From Beutenbergia cavernae DSM 12333 (GTDB lineage Bacteria; Actinomycetota; Actinomycetes; Actinomycetales; Beutenbergiaceae), in the NCBI RefSeq assembly GCF_000023105.1, contig NC_012669.1, positions 3,783,025 through 3,847,024 on the forward strand: DNA of 64,000 nucleotides. The letters are read 5' to 3'. Every line of letters begins with the position of its first letter. Within the stretch, counting starts at the first letter, position 1. A model generated the notes under the pieces. That model was not told the DNA's origin. It saw nothing but the letters and a program-made list of their open reading frames with translations, and did no database searches. This document shows positions 6,901 to 15,015 of the stretch, one piece after another. Made by a program: the position numbers and the translations under genes.

Positions 6901-9483
6901 CTCGTCGAAGACGACGTCGTCCCACCAGTGCGCCACGTTCTCGTAGAACTTCGGCCCGGCCGAGCCCATCGTCACGAACGTCGTGCCGAGCGCCTCCTCC
7001 TCGGGTGTCGTCGCCAGCCGGCCGTCGTAGATCGTCGAGCGCTTGTACAGGTGGTCGTGCGCACCGATGTAGAGGTCGACGCCGAGCCGGTCCAGGGCCG
7101 CCGTGATCTTGGGTCGGTCGGCCGCCAGGTCGGCGTCGTCGCCGTGCCGTCCGCCGTAGTACGAGTAGTGGCCGACGACGACGTTCCACTGCCGCGTCGA
7201 CGCGCGGATGTCCTGGGTCAGCCACTCGAGCTGCGCGTCGATGCCGACGGTGGAGTTGAGCACCGCGATGTGGATGTCGCCGCGGTCGAAGCTGTAGCTG
7301 CTCTCGCCGACGGCCCCGCCCTCGGGCAGGTCGTACATGTTGGAGAAGATCGCCGTGCGTTCGGTCGAGAGCGTGTTGTAGTCGAGGTCGCCGTACGTCT
7401 CGTGGTTGCCCGCCACCGGGGCGACCTGGACGTCGAGCCCGTCGTAGACGTGGTCGAACACCTCGTCCCAGTACTGCCCGCGGCCGCCGTTGTCGACGAG
7501 GTCGCCGGTCTGCAGCACCGTCCCGCCGCCCGGCACCTCGGTCTGCAGACGCCCCAGCATGTCGCGCATGAGGCCGAGCTCGTCGGGGTCGTGCGACGTC
7601 GCCTGCAGGTCGCCGAGCACGTACACCGGCTCGTTCCCGGTGCCGCCGGCCACGAACTCGCCCTGGACGTCGGTCCACGCCGCGGCATCGGCGGCCTCGG
7701 GCGCCTGACCGTCGGTGGCGACGCCGAAGCGGTACTGATACCGCTCGCCGCCCTCGAGCCCGGTGACGTCGAACTCGTGGCTGCGCAGCGTCTGGCCCGT
7801 GATGGAGTGCTGGTACTCCGGCTCGTCGTTGCCGATGGTGTTGACCTCGTACGGCCGGTCGTTCGTCGAGGTGAGCACGTCCGCCGTGGACCAGTCGCTC
7901 CCGCCGGCCGGCATGACCTGGGCGTAGACCTGCGCGATGCTCCGGTCGGTCGACACGGCGATGCCCGCCCCGCCGGGCTGCTCCGCGACCGCCGCCGTGC
8001 TCCCGAAGTACTGGAACACGCCGTCGGGATCCAGCACCGTCTGGTCCACGGTGATCCGGAACAGCTCGGCGTTCGTGTTCCCGCCCGAGTCCGTCGCCTT
8101 GACCACCACGAAGTGGTCGTCGTAGCTGCGCACCTGGAACGTGCCGTCCGTGACCGGGACCTCGCCGGCGGCGTCGTACACCTCGTACGCCACGTCCGGC
8201 GTCTCGCCCGAGTCGTCGACGGCGCTCGCCTCGGGGAGGTCGATGGTCTCGCCGTACGCGGCCTGCGCCGGCACGTCGTCGGCGACGGTGATGACCGGCG
8301 CGTAGTCGGCGCCGCGCGTCGTCTCCCCGATCCAGATCGGTGCCGAGACCACGAAGTCGCCGTCGGCCTGGTCGGCGCGGACGAAGTAGTAGTCGCCGTC
8401 GGCGACCGGGAGGTCCACCGCGAGCACGAGCTCGCTCCCTCCGACACCGTCGAACGTGTGCGCCACCTCGCCGTCGTTGGTGAGCAGCTGCACCGAGGTG
8501 AAGGAGTCGCCGTCGTCCGGGTCGCTGAGGTTGACGTCGAAGGACAGCGAGGCGGTGTCGCCGGGGAGGATCGCGCCCATCAGCGCGTCGCCGGCGCCGA
8601 ACGCCAGCACGGAGTTGACGTCCTGGGTCGTGAAGACGCTGCGCTCCTGCATCGCGCCGTACAGCCCGTCGAGCGACTGCTCGGTCGCCCAGATCCCGGT
8701 GATCGACGGGTTCGACGTCACCCAGTTGGCGGCGTGCTCGTCGCCGTTCCAGACCGGACCCAGGTGCCAGCCGGAGTCGAGCGCCGCGAGGAACTCGGCG
8801 TACTGGGCGTCGTCCTTGACCTCGATGAGCTCCATGCGGTCGTCCACGACCGGGTCGAGCCCGTTGAAACCGAAGAAGTTCCCCTTGCCCGTCGCACGCG
8901 GGTGGTTGAACTGCCCGATCGCGTCCTCGTCGAGCTTCAGGCGGGCGAAGAACGTGTACATGTCGTACTTCATGTCGCCCGTGCCGAACGAGTTGCCGAA
9001 GCCGTCGTTGCTCCCCTGCTCGGTCGCGCGGGCCGTGGCGTGCCAGTCGGTGTTGAACACGTTGATGTGGCCGGTGCCGTCGTACCACGTGTTCTCGATC
9101 GCGGGGACGACGACGAGCTCGTCCTGACCCGCGTTGTACGCCTCGGACTGCTCGTGCAGCCAGCGCCACTCCTCGGACTCGGCGTCCCGCCAGTCGTCGA
9201 CGAAGTCGTCGCCGTTGCGCAGGTCCCACATGACGTCGTGCTCGGTGACGGCGAAGAAGTCCGCGTCCGTCTCCCCCGCCACGTGCTCGAACGCGTCGTC
9301 CGGCAGCTCGACGCCGTCGCTCACCGACGTGTGCGCGTGGAACTCCCCCGTGTAGAACTCCCGGCCGAGGAAGGTCGGACGCTCCGCCTCGCCCTCGGCA
9401 GCAGCCGGCGCGGCGAACGGCACGAGCACCGACACCCCGACCAGGCTCCCGACTGCGAACGCGGCTGTCGCTGCTCGTCGCAT
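3916..9483 (-). CDS. Giant secreted PHP/metallophosphoesterase protein with GLUG-like beta-repeats
   Basis: The ATG at 9483 has a GGGAGGG ribosome site and starts a signal peptide ending near AAPAAAEG. The mature protein has several modules. A PHP-type metal-hydrolase domain lies at about 45-330 (FHAHTSVSDG, AVTEHD, WNGDEH). A region of immunoglobulin-like folds lies at about 330-600. A calcineurin-like phosphoesterase lies at about 615-860 (GDLQ, GDLVDNGG, GNHE, VVGHYS, GAHDHLY). Two blocks of Gly-rich GLUG-like beta-helix repeats lie at about 1005-1280 and 1315-1585. A Pro/Glu/Ser linker runs from about 1600 to 1650, and the C-terminal domain could be a beta-grasp fold. No LPXTG anchor or C-terminal membrane helix is seen. 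The likely role is extracellular phosphoester hydrolysis attached to a surface polymer; substrate unknown. Confidence 0.85.
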   Translation of the reverse strand: MRRAATAAFAVGSLVGVSVLVPFAAPAAAEGEAERPTFLGREFYTGEFHAHTSVSDGVELPDDAFEHVAGETDADFFAVTEHDVMWDLRNGDDFVDDWRDAESEEWRWLHEQSEAYNAGQDELVVVPAIENTWYDGTGHINVFNTDWHATARATEQGSNDGFGNSFGTGDMKYDMYTFFARLKLDEDAIGQFNHPRATGKGNFFGFNGLDPVVDDRMELIEVKDDAQYAEFLAALDSGWHLGPVWNGDEHAANWVTSNPSITGIWATEQSLDGLYGAMQERSVFTTQDVNSVLAFGAGDALMGAILPGDTASLSFDVNLSDPDDGDSFTSVQLLTNDGEVAHTFDGVGGSELVLAVDLPVADGDYYFVRADQADGDFVVSAPIWIGETTRGADYAPVITVADDVPAQAAYGETIDLPEASAVDDSGETPDVAYEVYDAAGEVPVTDGTFQVRSYDDHFVVVKATDSGGNTNAELFRITVDQTVLDPDGVFQYFGSTAAVAEQPGGAGIAVSTDRSIAQVYAQVMPAGGSDWSTADVLTSTNDRPYEVNTIGNDEPEYQHSITGQTLRSHEFDVTGLEGGERYQYRFGVATDGQAPEAADAAAWTDVQGEFVAGGTGNEPVYVLGDLQATSHDPDELGLMRDMLGRLQTEVPGGGTVLQTGDLVDNGGRGQYWDEVFDHVYDGLDVQVAPVAGNHETYGDLDYNTLSTERTAIFSNMYDLPEGGAVGESSYSFDRGDIHIAVLNSTVGIDAQLEWLTQDIRASTRQWNVVVGHYSYYGGRHGDDADLAADRPKITAALDRLGVDLYIGAHDHLYKRSTIYDGRLATTPEEEALGTTFVTMGSAGPKFYENVAHWWDDVVFDEDTQVGSVLEVTDDGLVMSTYTLDGRPVDTVTVRKPAGHWQVTSTDIADREMDGVGLLSYPGSRDTLTVAAATYDRAQETMVDLRVEDVRLDHRGIEQFVEFDSPLPVDTSETVRVFVWDSLTSGVPLQPAMTVREGLDGGGTPDDPYLIQSAADLPKIAQEPAGSFLLTTDLDLTDVPMAQLGRLVPFTGVLDGGGHTITGYTAPPDQGVGLFAVNQGTIRNLVLHGEVTSEATNAGLLADVNRGTIESVRTSGSITATTRVGGIVGDHHGVVRDSYSTADVHATTLYSGGVVGIAQSGSVTENVLATGAVTADTRNAGGVVSYGYDETWVQHAVSLNSLVSAPSYAHAVVGRVANGQVALLADNHTSAAVPVNGESLPDAPAADNWKGAIVPVAEIRTQAFFEGLGWDFASVWDWDADGLRPILRGAPEDVPPPPEEPTAPELEQDVDGFYLLDDAADLAEVAAWPAERFRLTTDLDLTGVAVPRLGAEAPFTGELDGAGHVLTSFTSTEGGLFAAIGPEGSVHDLGVVGTVSRAVNIVGILVDTHRGTLERVFTAGTVSGPSYAAGVAGTSFGTIRDAYSTADVATTATNYAGGIIGVADSPSLTERVYATGAVEAAGTTAGGITGYARNSETVVRSSVALNPTVTATSIAHRVVARFASGQAGTLADNHAIETLVASVQTSTDVGPTTFNGATLTVADARSQAWWQDALGWDLDAVWQWDADGARPVLRTAVEDAPPVGEAPAEAPSEQAPSEEPSAQPAEEPSEPPSEPAPSEEPTEPEAEPTPEGAEQPAEGAESVDGAAAQPDAGAAIVQVDHPGPRGVTHEAVLGQDGVTTVTVHAGAEAAGAQVSLLVLEDRSDARRPTVDDVLYLGEATADDAGSVSQRMSLPEPERRDEPWLAVGTSAGTRHYGAPLDARDAVAITVDGVAGEIAEGRHTAGDVLEAAGYDPAEHDLAEPRGHGGRLHVFRDGQRVWVQEGDVYVTVATPTTET

Positions 9484-9655
9484 GGATGCACCCTCCCCGA
9501 CCCGCGGCGACGCGGGATCCTGCGGACCGACCGTGCGGCCGAGACCCACCACCGGACCTTAGGGGCGTGCCGGAACCTTGACCAGGGGCTGATCGATTAT
9601 TAGCCGAGGGTTCATGTTCCGACGACGCCGACCGGCGCGGGTTCGCCGCGTGGCG

Positions 9656-10240
9656 TCAGCGCGGCGGGAGCGAGCGGGCGTGCGCCCAGCGCTGCTGCAC
9701 GTGCTCCCCGACGCCGAACCGGCCCTCGAGGTTGACGAGCCCGATGACCAGCCGCGGCCGCGCGGCCCGCGCCCCGTTCAGCTCGTACCCGTGCGGCGTC
9801 TCGAGCGAGACGGCGTACGGGCCGACCTTGACGTCGGCGATGTCGTTCCACGCCGCGAACGCCCGGAACGGCCACCCGGTGCGCCGCACCCCAGCGGCGT
9901 CGATGACCCAGACGGCGCCGACGTTGCGCCAGCCGAACACGGCGGCGAACGCCCCGACAGCGAGCAGCACGACGCCGAGCACGAGCGAGCCGACCTGCAT
10001 GTCGGCCGCGACGTCGACGAGCACCGCGACCGCGAGCAGCAGGATGAGCACCGGACCCGCGATCAGCGAGACGCGCGTCCTCGTGCGCATGCGCAGCCGG
10101 ACGACGTCGCCCGGCGGGCCGACGGGCTGGCCCTCCGCCGTCGGCCGATACTGCTGCTGCTGGTACGGCTGCTGCGCGTGCCGCTGCCCGTACGGCTGCT
10201 GCTCGTGCTGCTGCTGGTGCGGCTCTGGCCACTGAGACAT
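9656..10240 (-). CDS. Small membrane protein with Gln-rich N-terminus and PH-like C-terminal domain
   Basis: The ATG at 10240 is preceded by a purine-rich site (AGGGGGA) and gives 194 residues. The first 45 are rich in Gln, Pro and Tyr. Two hydrophobic helices follow (about 58-78 and 83-103). The soluble tail has [18 protein letters not shown] and WNDIADVKVG, which look like a bacterial PH (bPH)-type domain that often follows two membrane helices in actinobacteria. It stands alone between the giant phosphoesterase and the sugar locus. No function can be assigned; the PH match is by pattern only. Confidence 0.72.
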   Translation of the reverse strand: MSQWPEPHQQQHEQQPYGQRHAQQPYQQQQYRPTAEGQPVGPPGDVVRLRMRTRTRVSLIAGPVLILLLAVAVLVDVAADMQVGSLVLGVVLLAVGAFAAVFGWRNVGAVWVIDAAGVRRTGWPFRAFAAWNDIADVKVGPYAVSLETPHGYELNGARAARPRLVIGLVNLEGRFGVGEHVQQRWAHARSLPPR

Positions 10241-10350
10241 GGTGATTTCCCCCTGCGTGATGCTGCTCGACCCGGGCGCCATCGTGCGCCCGGCCACCGC
10301 ACGCTACCCACCCCCACCTCGCCGGGGCCAGGGAACTTCTCCCCACGACG

Positions 10351-10393
10351 AACGGCGACGGCGCCGCCCATGCCGGGCGGCGCCGTCGTCGTT
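10351..10393 (-). terminator. 19-bp hairpin downstream of the sugar dehydrogenase gene
   Basis: The arms 10351-10369 and 10375-10393 pair over 19 positions with one G-T wobble around the loop ATGCC. The hairpin lies 12 bases past the stop at 10406 on the minus strand. It has no T-tract. It probably ends the transcript of the isomerase-dehydrogenase pair. Confidence 0.65.
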
Positions 10394-10405
10394 GGTGCGG
10401 AGGGC

Positions 10406-11512
10406 TCAGAGCGTCGCGGCGCTCGGGTCCCAGTCCTCGGGCAGGATCGCGCTCGGCTGCACCGTCGAGAGCACGCTCACCGTCTCGCCGGACGCGATCG
10501 ACTCGCCGATCGCGTCCATGACGTCGAGCACGTGGAACGCGAGCTCCGCGGGGGCCTGCTCGCGCACGCCGGCGCGGATCGACCGGGCGAGGTCGAGCAC
10601 CCCGGACCCGCGCCCGAACTCCGAGCCGGAGTGGGGCACGACGTCGCCGTCCGGCGTCTCGGACGTGAAGACCGTGCTCGGCCCGGTGAAGGTATTCGGG
10701 TCCGGCAGCGTGACGGTCCCGAGCGTGCCCATGACGTCGATGGCTCCCGCGCGGCGCAGGTGCGAGTCGAAGCTGAACACGGCGACCGCCGACGCCCCGG
10801 ACTCGAACACGAGGAGCGCGTTGACGTTCGTCGGCACCTCCACGGGGAACTCGGTCCCCGCCTTCGGCCCCGAGCCGATGACCCGTGCCTCGCGGGTGCG
10901 GGACCCGGTCGCCGTGACGGAGGCGACCGCGCCGAGGTTCTGCACGAGCGCCGTCAGGTAGTACGGGCCGATGTCGAGGAGCGGCCCGCCGCCGACGGCG
11001 AACAGGAACTCCGGGCTCGGGTGCCACGACTCCGGGCCGGGCGACTGGAACAGGAACAGCGCCGACTGCGGCTCGCCGATCCGCCCCGACGCGATGACGC
11101 GGCGGGCCGTCTGGAGGCCGGCGCCGAGGAACGTGTCCGGCGCGCACGCGACGCGCACGCCCGCCTCGCGCGCGGCCTCGAGCACCTCCTGCCCGGAGGA
11201 ACGGTCGAGCGCGAACGGCTTCTCGCTCCAGACGTGCTTGCCGGCCGCGATGATCTGGCGGTCGACGTCGGCGTGCACGGCGGGGATGGTGAGGTTGACG
11301 ACGATCTCGATCTCGGCGTCGGCGAGCAGCTCCTCGACGGTCCCGGCACCCGGCACGCCGAACGCGTCGGCCTGGGTCCGCGCCCGTTCGACGTCGAGGT
11401 CCGCGACGAACCGCACGTCGAGGTCGGGGAACGCCGTGAGGTTCTCCAGGTACTGCTTGCTGATGACGCCGGCCCCGATGAGCCCGACGCCGACGCGGCC
11501 GGTGCCGCTCAT
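10406..11512 (-). CDS. Gfo/Idh/MocA-family sugar dehydrogenase
   Basis: A 368-residue protein with an N-terminal Rossmann fold whose dinucleotide motif is GLIGAGVISKQYLENL (about residues 9-24). The family's EKPFAL segment (about 95) supplies the catalytic-site Lys, and the C-terminal alpha/beta domain includes GGGPLLDIGPYYL. The family oxidises or reduces sugars and inositols with NAD(P). The ATG overlaps the stop of the TIM-barrel gene upstream (ATGA). Such dehydrogenase/isomerase pairs often convert unusual sugars by transient 3-keto intermediates. Its place next to a GH35 enzyme and an oligosaccharide importer supports a sugar role. The substrate cannot be read from sequence. Confidence 0.88.
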   Translation of the reverse strand: MSGTGRVGVGLIGAGVISKQYLENLTAFPDLDVRFVADLDVERARTQADAFGVPGAGTVEELLADAEIEIVVNLTIPAVHADVDRQIIAAGKHVWSEKPFALDRSSGQEVLEAAREAGVRVACAPDTFLGAGLQTARRVIASGRIGEPQSALFLFQSPGPESWHPSPEFLFAVGGGPLLDIGPYYLTALVQNLGAVASVTATGSRTREARVIGSGPKAGTEFPVEVPTNVNALLVFESGASAVAVFSFDSHLRRAGAIDVMGTLGTVTLPDPNTFTGPSTVFTSETPDGDVVPHSGSEFGRGSGVLDLARSIRAGVREQAPAELAFHVLDVMDAIGESIASGETVSVLSTVQPSAILPEDWDPSAATL

Positions 11513-12264
11513 GAGATCCCGTGCTCGCGCAGGTACGCGACGGACGCGGCGATGCCCTCGAGGCGGTCGCCGTCGTAGTCGTCGAACTCGATGACGCGCA
11601 GCGCGTCCGGCGCGGCGGCGAGGATGTCGAGCACCGGCACGTCGCCCTGGCCGGCGGGCTGCTGCTTCTTGGTGTCGCGCGAGCGGTCGCCGTCCTTGAC
11701 GTGGATCGCCACGACGCGCTCGCCGAGACGCCCGAGCAGGCCGACGGCGTCCACGCCACCGACCTCGGCCCAGTACGTGTCGACCTCGAGGACGACGCCG
11801 TCGTCCAGCCGGGTGGCGAGCGCCTCGAGCGCCGGGACGCCGTCGACGGTGTTCTCGAGCTCCCACCAGTGGTTGTGGTACCCGACGCGGACCTCGTGCT
11901 CGGACGCGAGCGCCGCGGCGGCGTTGAGGTCGGCGGCGATGCCCTCGAGCCCGGCGGCGTCGGTCCACCGCTCCTGGGCGCTGCTCGGCAGGATCACCGT
12001 GCGGACGCCGGCGTGCGCGGCGGCGGCGAAGAGCTCGGCCTGGTCGGGGGCGTCGAGGATGCCGGCGTGCGTCGTCGGCGCGGACAGCCCGGTCTCGGCG
12101 AACGCCTGCGAGTACGTCAGGGCGACGTCCGGGGTGAACCCGAACGGCTCGACCTGGGTGAACCCGAGGTCGGCCAGCGCGCGCAGCGTGCCGAGGAAGT
12201 CCTCGTCGAGGCGCTCACGTACCGAGTAGAGCTGGACGGACAGGGTCGAGGTCGAAGCAGACAC
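11509..12264 (-). CDS. Sugar phosphate isomerase/epimerase-like TIM-barrel protein
   Basis: Starting at GTG 12264, with AGGAG four bases upstream, the protein has 251 residues. An ATG four codons earlier is in frame but has no ribosome site. It has the xylose-isomerase-like (AP endonuclease family 2) TIM barrel: SVQLYSVRERLDEDF, LGFTQVEPFG, YHNHWWEL, EVDTYWAEVGG and AIHVKDGD, which carry the usual His, Asp and Glu metal ligands. It is translationally coupled to the Gfo/Idh/MocA gene, a partnership often seen in 3-keto-sugar or inositol metabolism. The 103 bases upstream to the beta-galactosidase gene probably contain its own promoter or a processing site. Confidence 0.87.
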   Translation of the reverse strand: MSASTSTLSVQLYSVRERLDEDFLGTLRALADLGFTQVEPFGFTPDVALTYSQAFAETGLSAPTTHAGILDAPDQAELFAAAAHAGVRTVILPSSAQERWTDAAGLEGIAADLNAAAALASEHEVRVGYHNHWWELENTVDGVPALEALATRLDDGVVLEVDTYWAEVGGVDAVGLLGRLGERVVAIHVKDGDRSRDTKKQQPAGQGDVPVLDILAAAPDALRVIEFDDYDGDRLEGIAASVAYLREHGIS

Positions 12265-12367
12265 GGGTCTCCTCATCGAGGTAGGGGCAGCACGATCCAA
12301 ACATATGCCGGAGGGCAGGCAAAAGTCTGCGACGAGAAGCAGCTCGCGCGCGGACGACCGACGGGCG

Positions 12368-14881
12368 TCACTCGCGACCGCCCCGCACCTCGAACGGCCG
12401 GTCGGCGTGGGCGGACCTCGGGAGCACGAGCTCCCAGGCGCCCGGCTCGTCGGTGGCCGCGAACGGCACCCCGGCGCCGTCGGGAAGCACCGCACGGGGC
12501 GCCTGCGCCAGGTCGCGCAGCCGCACGACGTCCTCCGACTGGGTGGGTGCGAGCCGCAGCACGCCGTCGCCCGCCTCGAGCAGCTCCGCCGTCGAGAAGG
12601 CGACGTGCCAGCCGCCGACGCGCAGCCCGATCGGCAGCATCAGGCCGGTCCGGGCGGCGACCTCGACAGCTCGGCCGCCGGCGACCGGGGCGCCGTCCAG
12701 GCTCAGGGCAGGCGCGAGCGGGTACCCGGCGACGTTCACGAGGTGCAGCACCCGGCCGTCCGGGTGGGCGCTGGTCGTGGCGACGAGGCCGGGGTCGACG
12801 GCGTCGTGCCCGATGCGAGGCCGCACCCCGAGCACCCCGAGCAGCTCGCGCCACACGTCGAGGTGGCACGGATAGTCGCAGCCGACGACGACGGCGCTCC
12901 CCCGGCCGGCGCGGACGTGTGCGGCCACGGGGCCGCCCCGACCCACCTCCGTCAGCAGGACGTCCGCACCCTCCGGGACGTCCAGTCGCTGCAGGCCGCT
13001 GACGCGGACCTCGACGTCGCGCACCCGCGCGAGCGCGCCGGCGGTGCGCACGGACGGGAAGTACCCCGGCGCCTCGGCCGCTTCCCCGGCGTCGGCCACG
13101 CCGAGCGCGTCAGCGAGGATGCGGCACGGCGCGCCCGCGTCGTCGACCTCCGGGAGCCGCCCGACGAGCAGCAGCCGCCCGCCGGCGAGCACGTGGCGGG
13201 CCAGCAGCTCCTGGACGGGCGCGCCGAGCACGCGGGACGTCGCGAGCGCCACCACCGGCCCGGACCCGGGCTCCCACGAACGCAGCGCCGCCCCGGCGGC
13301 CCAGGGTCCGCCCGGGTCGGCGTGCGCCTGCAGGTCGAGCGCGCCGAACGAGAAGCCGCCGTAGAGCAGGCCGCGGCCCAGCACCGACCGCTCGCCGAGC
13401 CCGCGGTACCGCTCGACGGCGGTGCGCTGCTCCTGGCGACCCGTCGCGTCGGGGTGGGCGTACTCCGTGAGGTAGTGGTCGCCGACGAAGCCGAGCACGA
13501 CGTCGTCGTGCTCCTCCTGCCCCGCGGCCAGAACCCCGCCGAGCGCCCGCGCCCGCCGCACCACGTCCCGGACGCCGTCGAAGCCCGCGGTCCGCCGCCC
13601 CTCGGGGTCGATCGGGGCGGCGAAGCCGTGCCGCTCGCCGGTGAACGCCAGCCGGTCGTTGCCGTCGCCGACGGCGACGTCGAGGCGCGGGTTCCGCCCG
13701 CCGGCGAACAGGTAGTAGTTGAGCAGTCGCGTCTCCTGGGCGAGCGCGAGCCGCGTCTTGAGGTCCAGCGCCGACGGCGGGACGAGCCGCTCCAGCGCCT
13801 CCCCGTAGTCGCCGTTGCCGGCCTCGAACTCCAGGGCCGTGAGCGGCTGGTCCGGGTCGTTCACCGCATGCAGCTGCGCGCCCACGACGTAGAGGTCGGC
13901 GGCGTTGCCGACGTCGAGGTCCCCGAGGTACAGGTCCCACCCGGCAGCGACCTGCGGCCGGCCCCGGTACGCCTGGGCGAGCTGGCTGATACCGATCCCG
14001 AAGGTGGTCGCGCGGCCCGCGTCGGAGCCGTGGACGTTGACGACGAGCGGGACGTCGACGCCGCGTTCCCGCGCCCGGTCCTCCAGGGCCCGTAGGTACC
14101 GCGCGAACCGGTCCCGGTGGAACAGGCCCACGTCGTGGTGCAGCGCGAGCTCGTCCCCTCCGTCCGTCCCGCCGGCGCGGACCGCAGTGGCGAAGTCGGC
14201 GTCCGAGGCACCGACGGGCGCGCCCGTCCGGCGGGCGATCTCGGTGGCGTCGTACCGCTCCGAGAGCCAGCCGCGCAGGTCCGCGCACGCGGCGTCCGTG
14301 AGGTGCGGCGTGTTCGTGACCCAGGCGAGCATCCCGACCTCGTTGTCGAGCTGGATGCCGGTGACCGGCCCGCCGCGGCTCGCCAGGCGGGGCAGGACGA
14401 CGTCGAGCACACCGTCGAACCAGGCGAGCCCGGCCGTCAGGAACGCGGGGGCGAGGAGGTCCGCGTCGCGCGTCGGCGCCGGACGGCCCGACCAGCCGAC
14501 CGGCTGGATCTCGGGGTGGTCGGCGTACACCCGGTACGGGATCCCCTCGTTCTTCAGCTCGGCCATGACGAACGGCCCCGGGCGCACGAGGACGTCGAGG
14601 CCGGCCGCGTTCGCGAGGTCGAGGTACGCCGCCAGGTCCCGCTCCGGCCGGGTCGCGCCGCTCAGGTCGAGGGTCCCGTCCGGCAGCTCGTGGAAGATCC
14701 ACGGGACGTACGTCGCCACGGTGTCGAGGCCGGCGTCGACGACGTCCCGCAGGCGGGCCGGCCACTCGGCCCGCTCGGTGCGGAAGTAGTGCACCTCGCC
14801 GGCGAGCACGAGGCGCGGCACGCCGTCGATCTCGATCCGCCCCTGGGCGAGGCGGACGGTCCTCGGACGACTCACGGACAT
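12368..14881 (-). CDS. Glycoside hydrolase family 35 beta-galactosidase-like enzyme
   Basis: The ATG at 14881 has AGGAG six bases upstream and gives 837 residues. The TIM barrel (about 10-380) shows GH35 hallmarks: EVHYFR near the start, YVPWIFHE (about 63), RPGPFVMAELKNEGIP (about 103) and QLDNEVG (about 180), whose Asn-Glu pair is the predicted acid/base. LEFEAGNGD (about 350) offers the nucleophile Glu. Beta-sandwich domains follow. There is no signal peptide, so it probably works on imported beta-galactosides. It is transcribed divergently from the LacI gene across a region holding a perfect operator, so repression by that protein is likely. Confidence 0.86.
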   Translation of the reverse strand: MSVSRPRTVRLAQGRIEIDGVPRLVLAGEVHYFRTERAEWPARLRDVVDAGLDTVATYVPWIFHELPDGTLDLSGATRPERDLAAYLDLANAAGLDVLVRPGPFVMAELKNEGIPYRVYADHPEIQPVGWSGRPAPTRDADLLAPAFLTAGLAWFDGVLDVVLPRLASRGGPVTGIQLDNEVGMLAWVTNTPHLTDAACADLRGWLSERYDATEIARRTGAPVGASDADFATAVRAGGTDGGDELALHHDVGLFHRDRFARYLRALEDRARERGVDVPLVVNVHGSDAGRATTFGIGISQLAQAYRGRPQVAAGWDLYLGDLDVGNAADLYVVGAQLHAVNDPDQPLTALEFEAGNGDYGEALERLVPPSALDLKTRLALAQETRLLNYYLFAGGRNPRLDVAVGDGNDRLAFTGERHGFAAPIDPEGRRTAGFDGVRDVVRRARALGGVLAAGQEEHDDVVLGFVGDHYLTEYAHPDATGRQEQRTAVERYRGLGERSVLGRGLLYGGFSFGALDLQAHADPGGPWAAGAALRSWEPGSGPVVALATSRVLGAPVQELLARHVLAGGRLLLVGRLPEVDDAGAPCRILADALGVADAGEAAEAPGYFPSVRTAGALARVRDVEVRVSGLQRLDVPEGADVLLTEVGRGGPVAAHVRAGRGSAVVVGCDYPCHLDVWRELLGVLGVRPRIGHDAVDPGLVATTSAHPDGRVLHLVNVAGYPLAPALSLDGAPVAGGRAVEVAARTGLMLPIGLRVGGWHVAFSTAELLEAGDGVLRLAPTQSEDVVRLRDLAQAPRAVLPDGAGVPFAATDEPGAWELVLPRSAHADRPFEVRGGRE

Positions 14882-14977
14882 CGGCGTCTCCTGCCGTTCG
14901 GCGACGCCGGTCGAGGCGCGCGTCGGGGGTGGGTGGTTGTGAGGGGGGCCACACGTGTGCCACAGTGTCGCCCGCAA

Positions 14978-14993
14978 CTGTAACCGGTTACAG
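14978..14993. promoter_or_regulatory. LacI-family operator, perfect 16-bp palindrome
   Basis: CTGTAACCGGTTACAG is an exact palindrome with the central CG step and TGTAA half sites typical of LacI/GalR-family operators. It lies between the GH35 gene (minus) and the lacI-like gene (plus), 22 bases before the latter's start. It is therefore well placed to control both directions and to autoregulate the repressor. A second palindrome, CACACGTGTG at 14950-14959, lies nearer the GH35 promoter. Confidence 0.82.
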
Positions 14994-15015
14994 CGAGCCG
15001 CGGAAGGAGACGACG

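Noticed and set aside
3862-9603. A 1913-codon plus-strand open frame opposite the giant phosphoesterase
   Set aside because: It is rich in Arg, Val and His without domain patterns, while the minus strand has a signal peptide, ribosome site and motifs. It is an artefact of GC-rich codon use.
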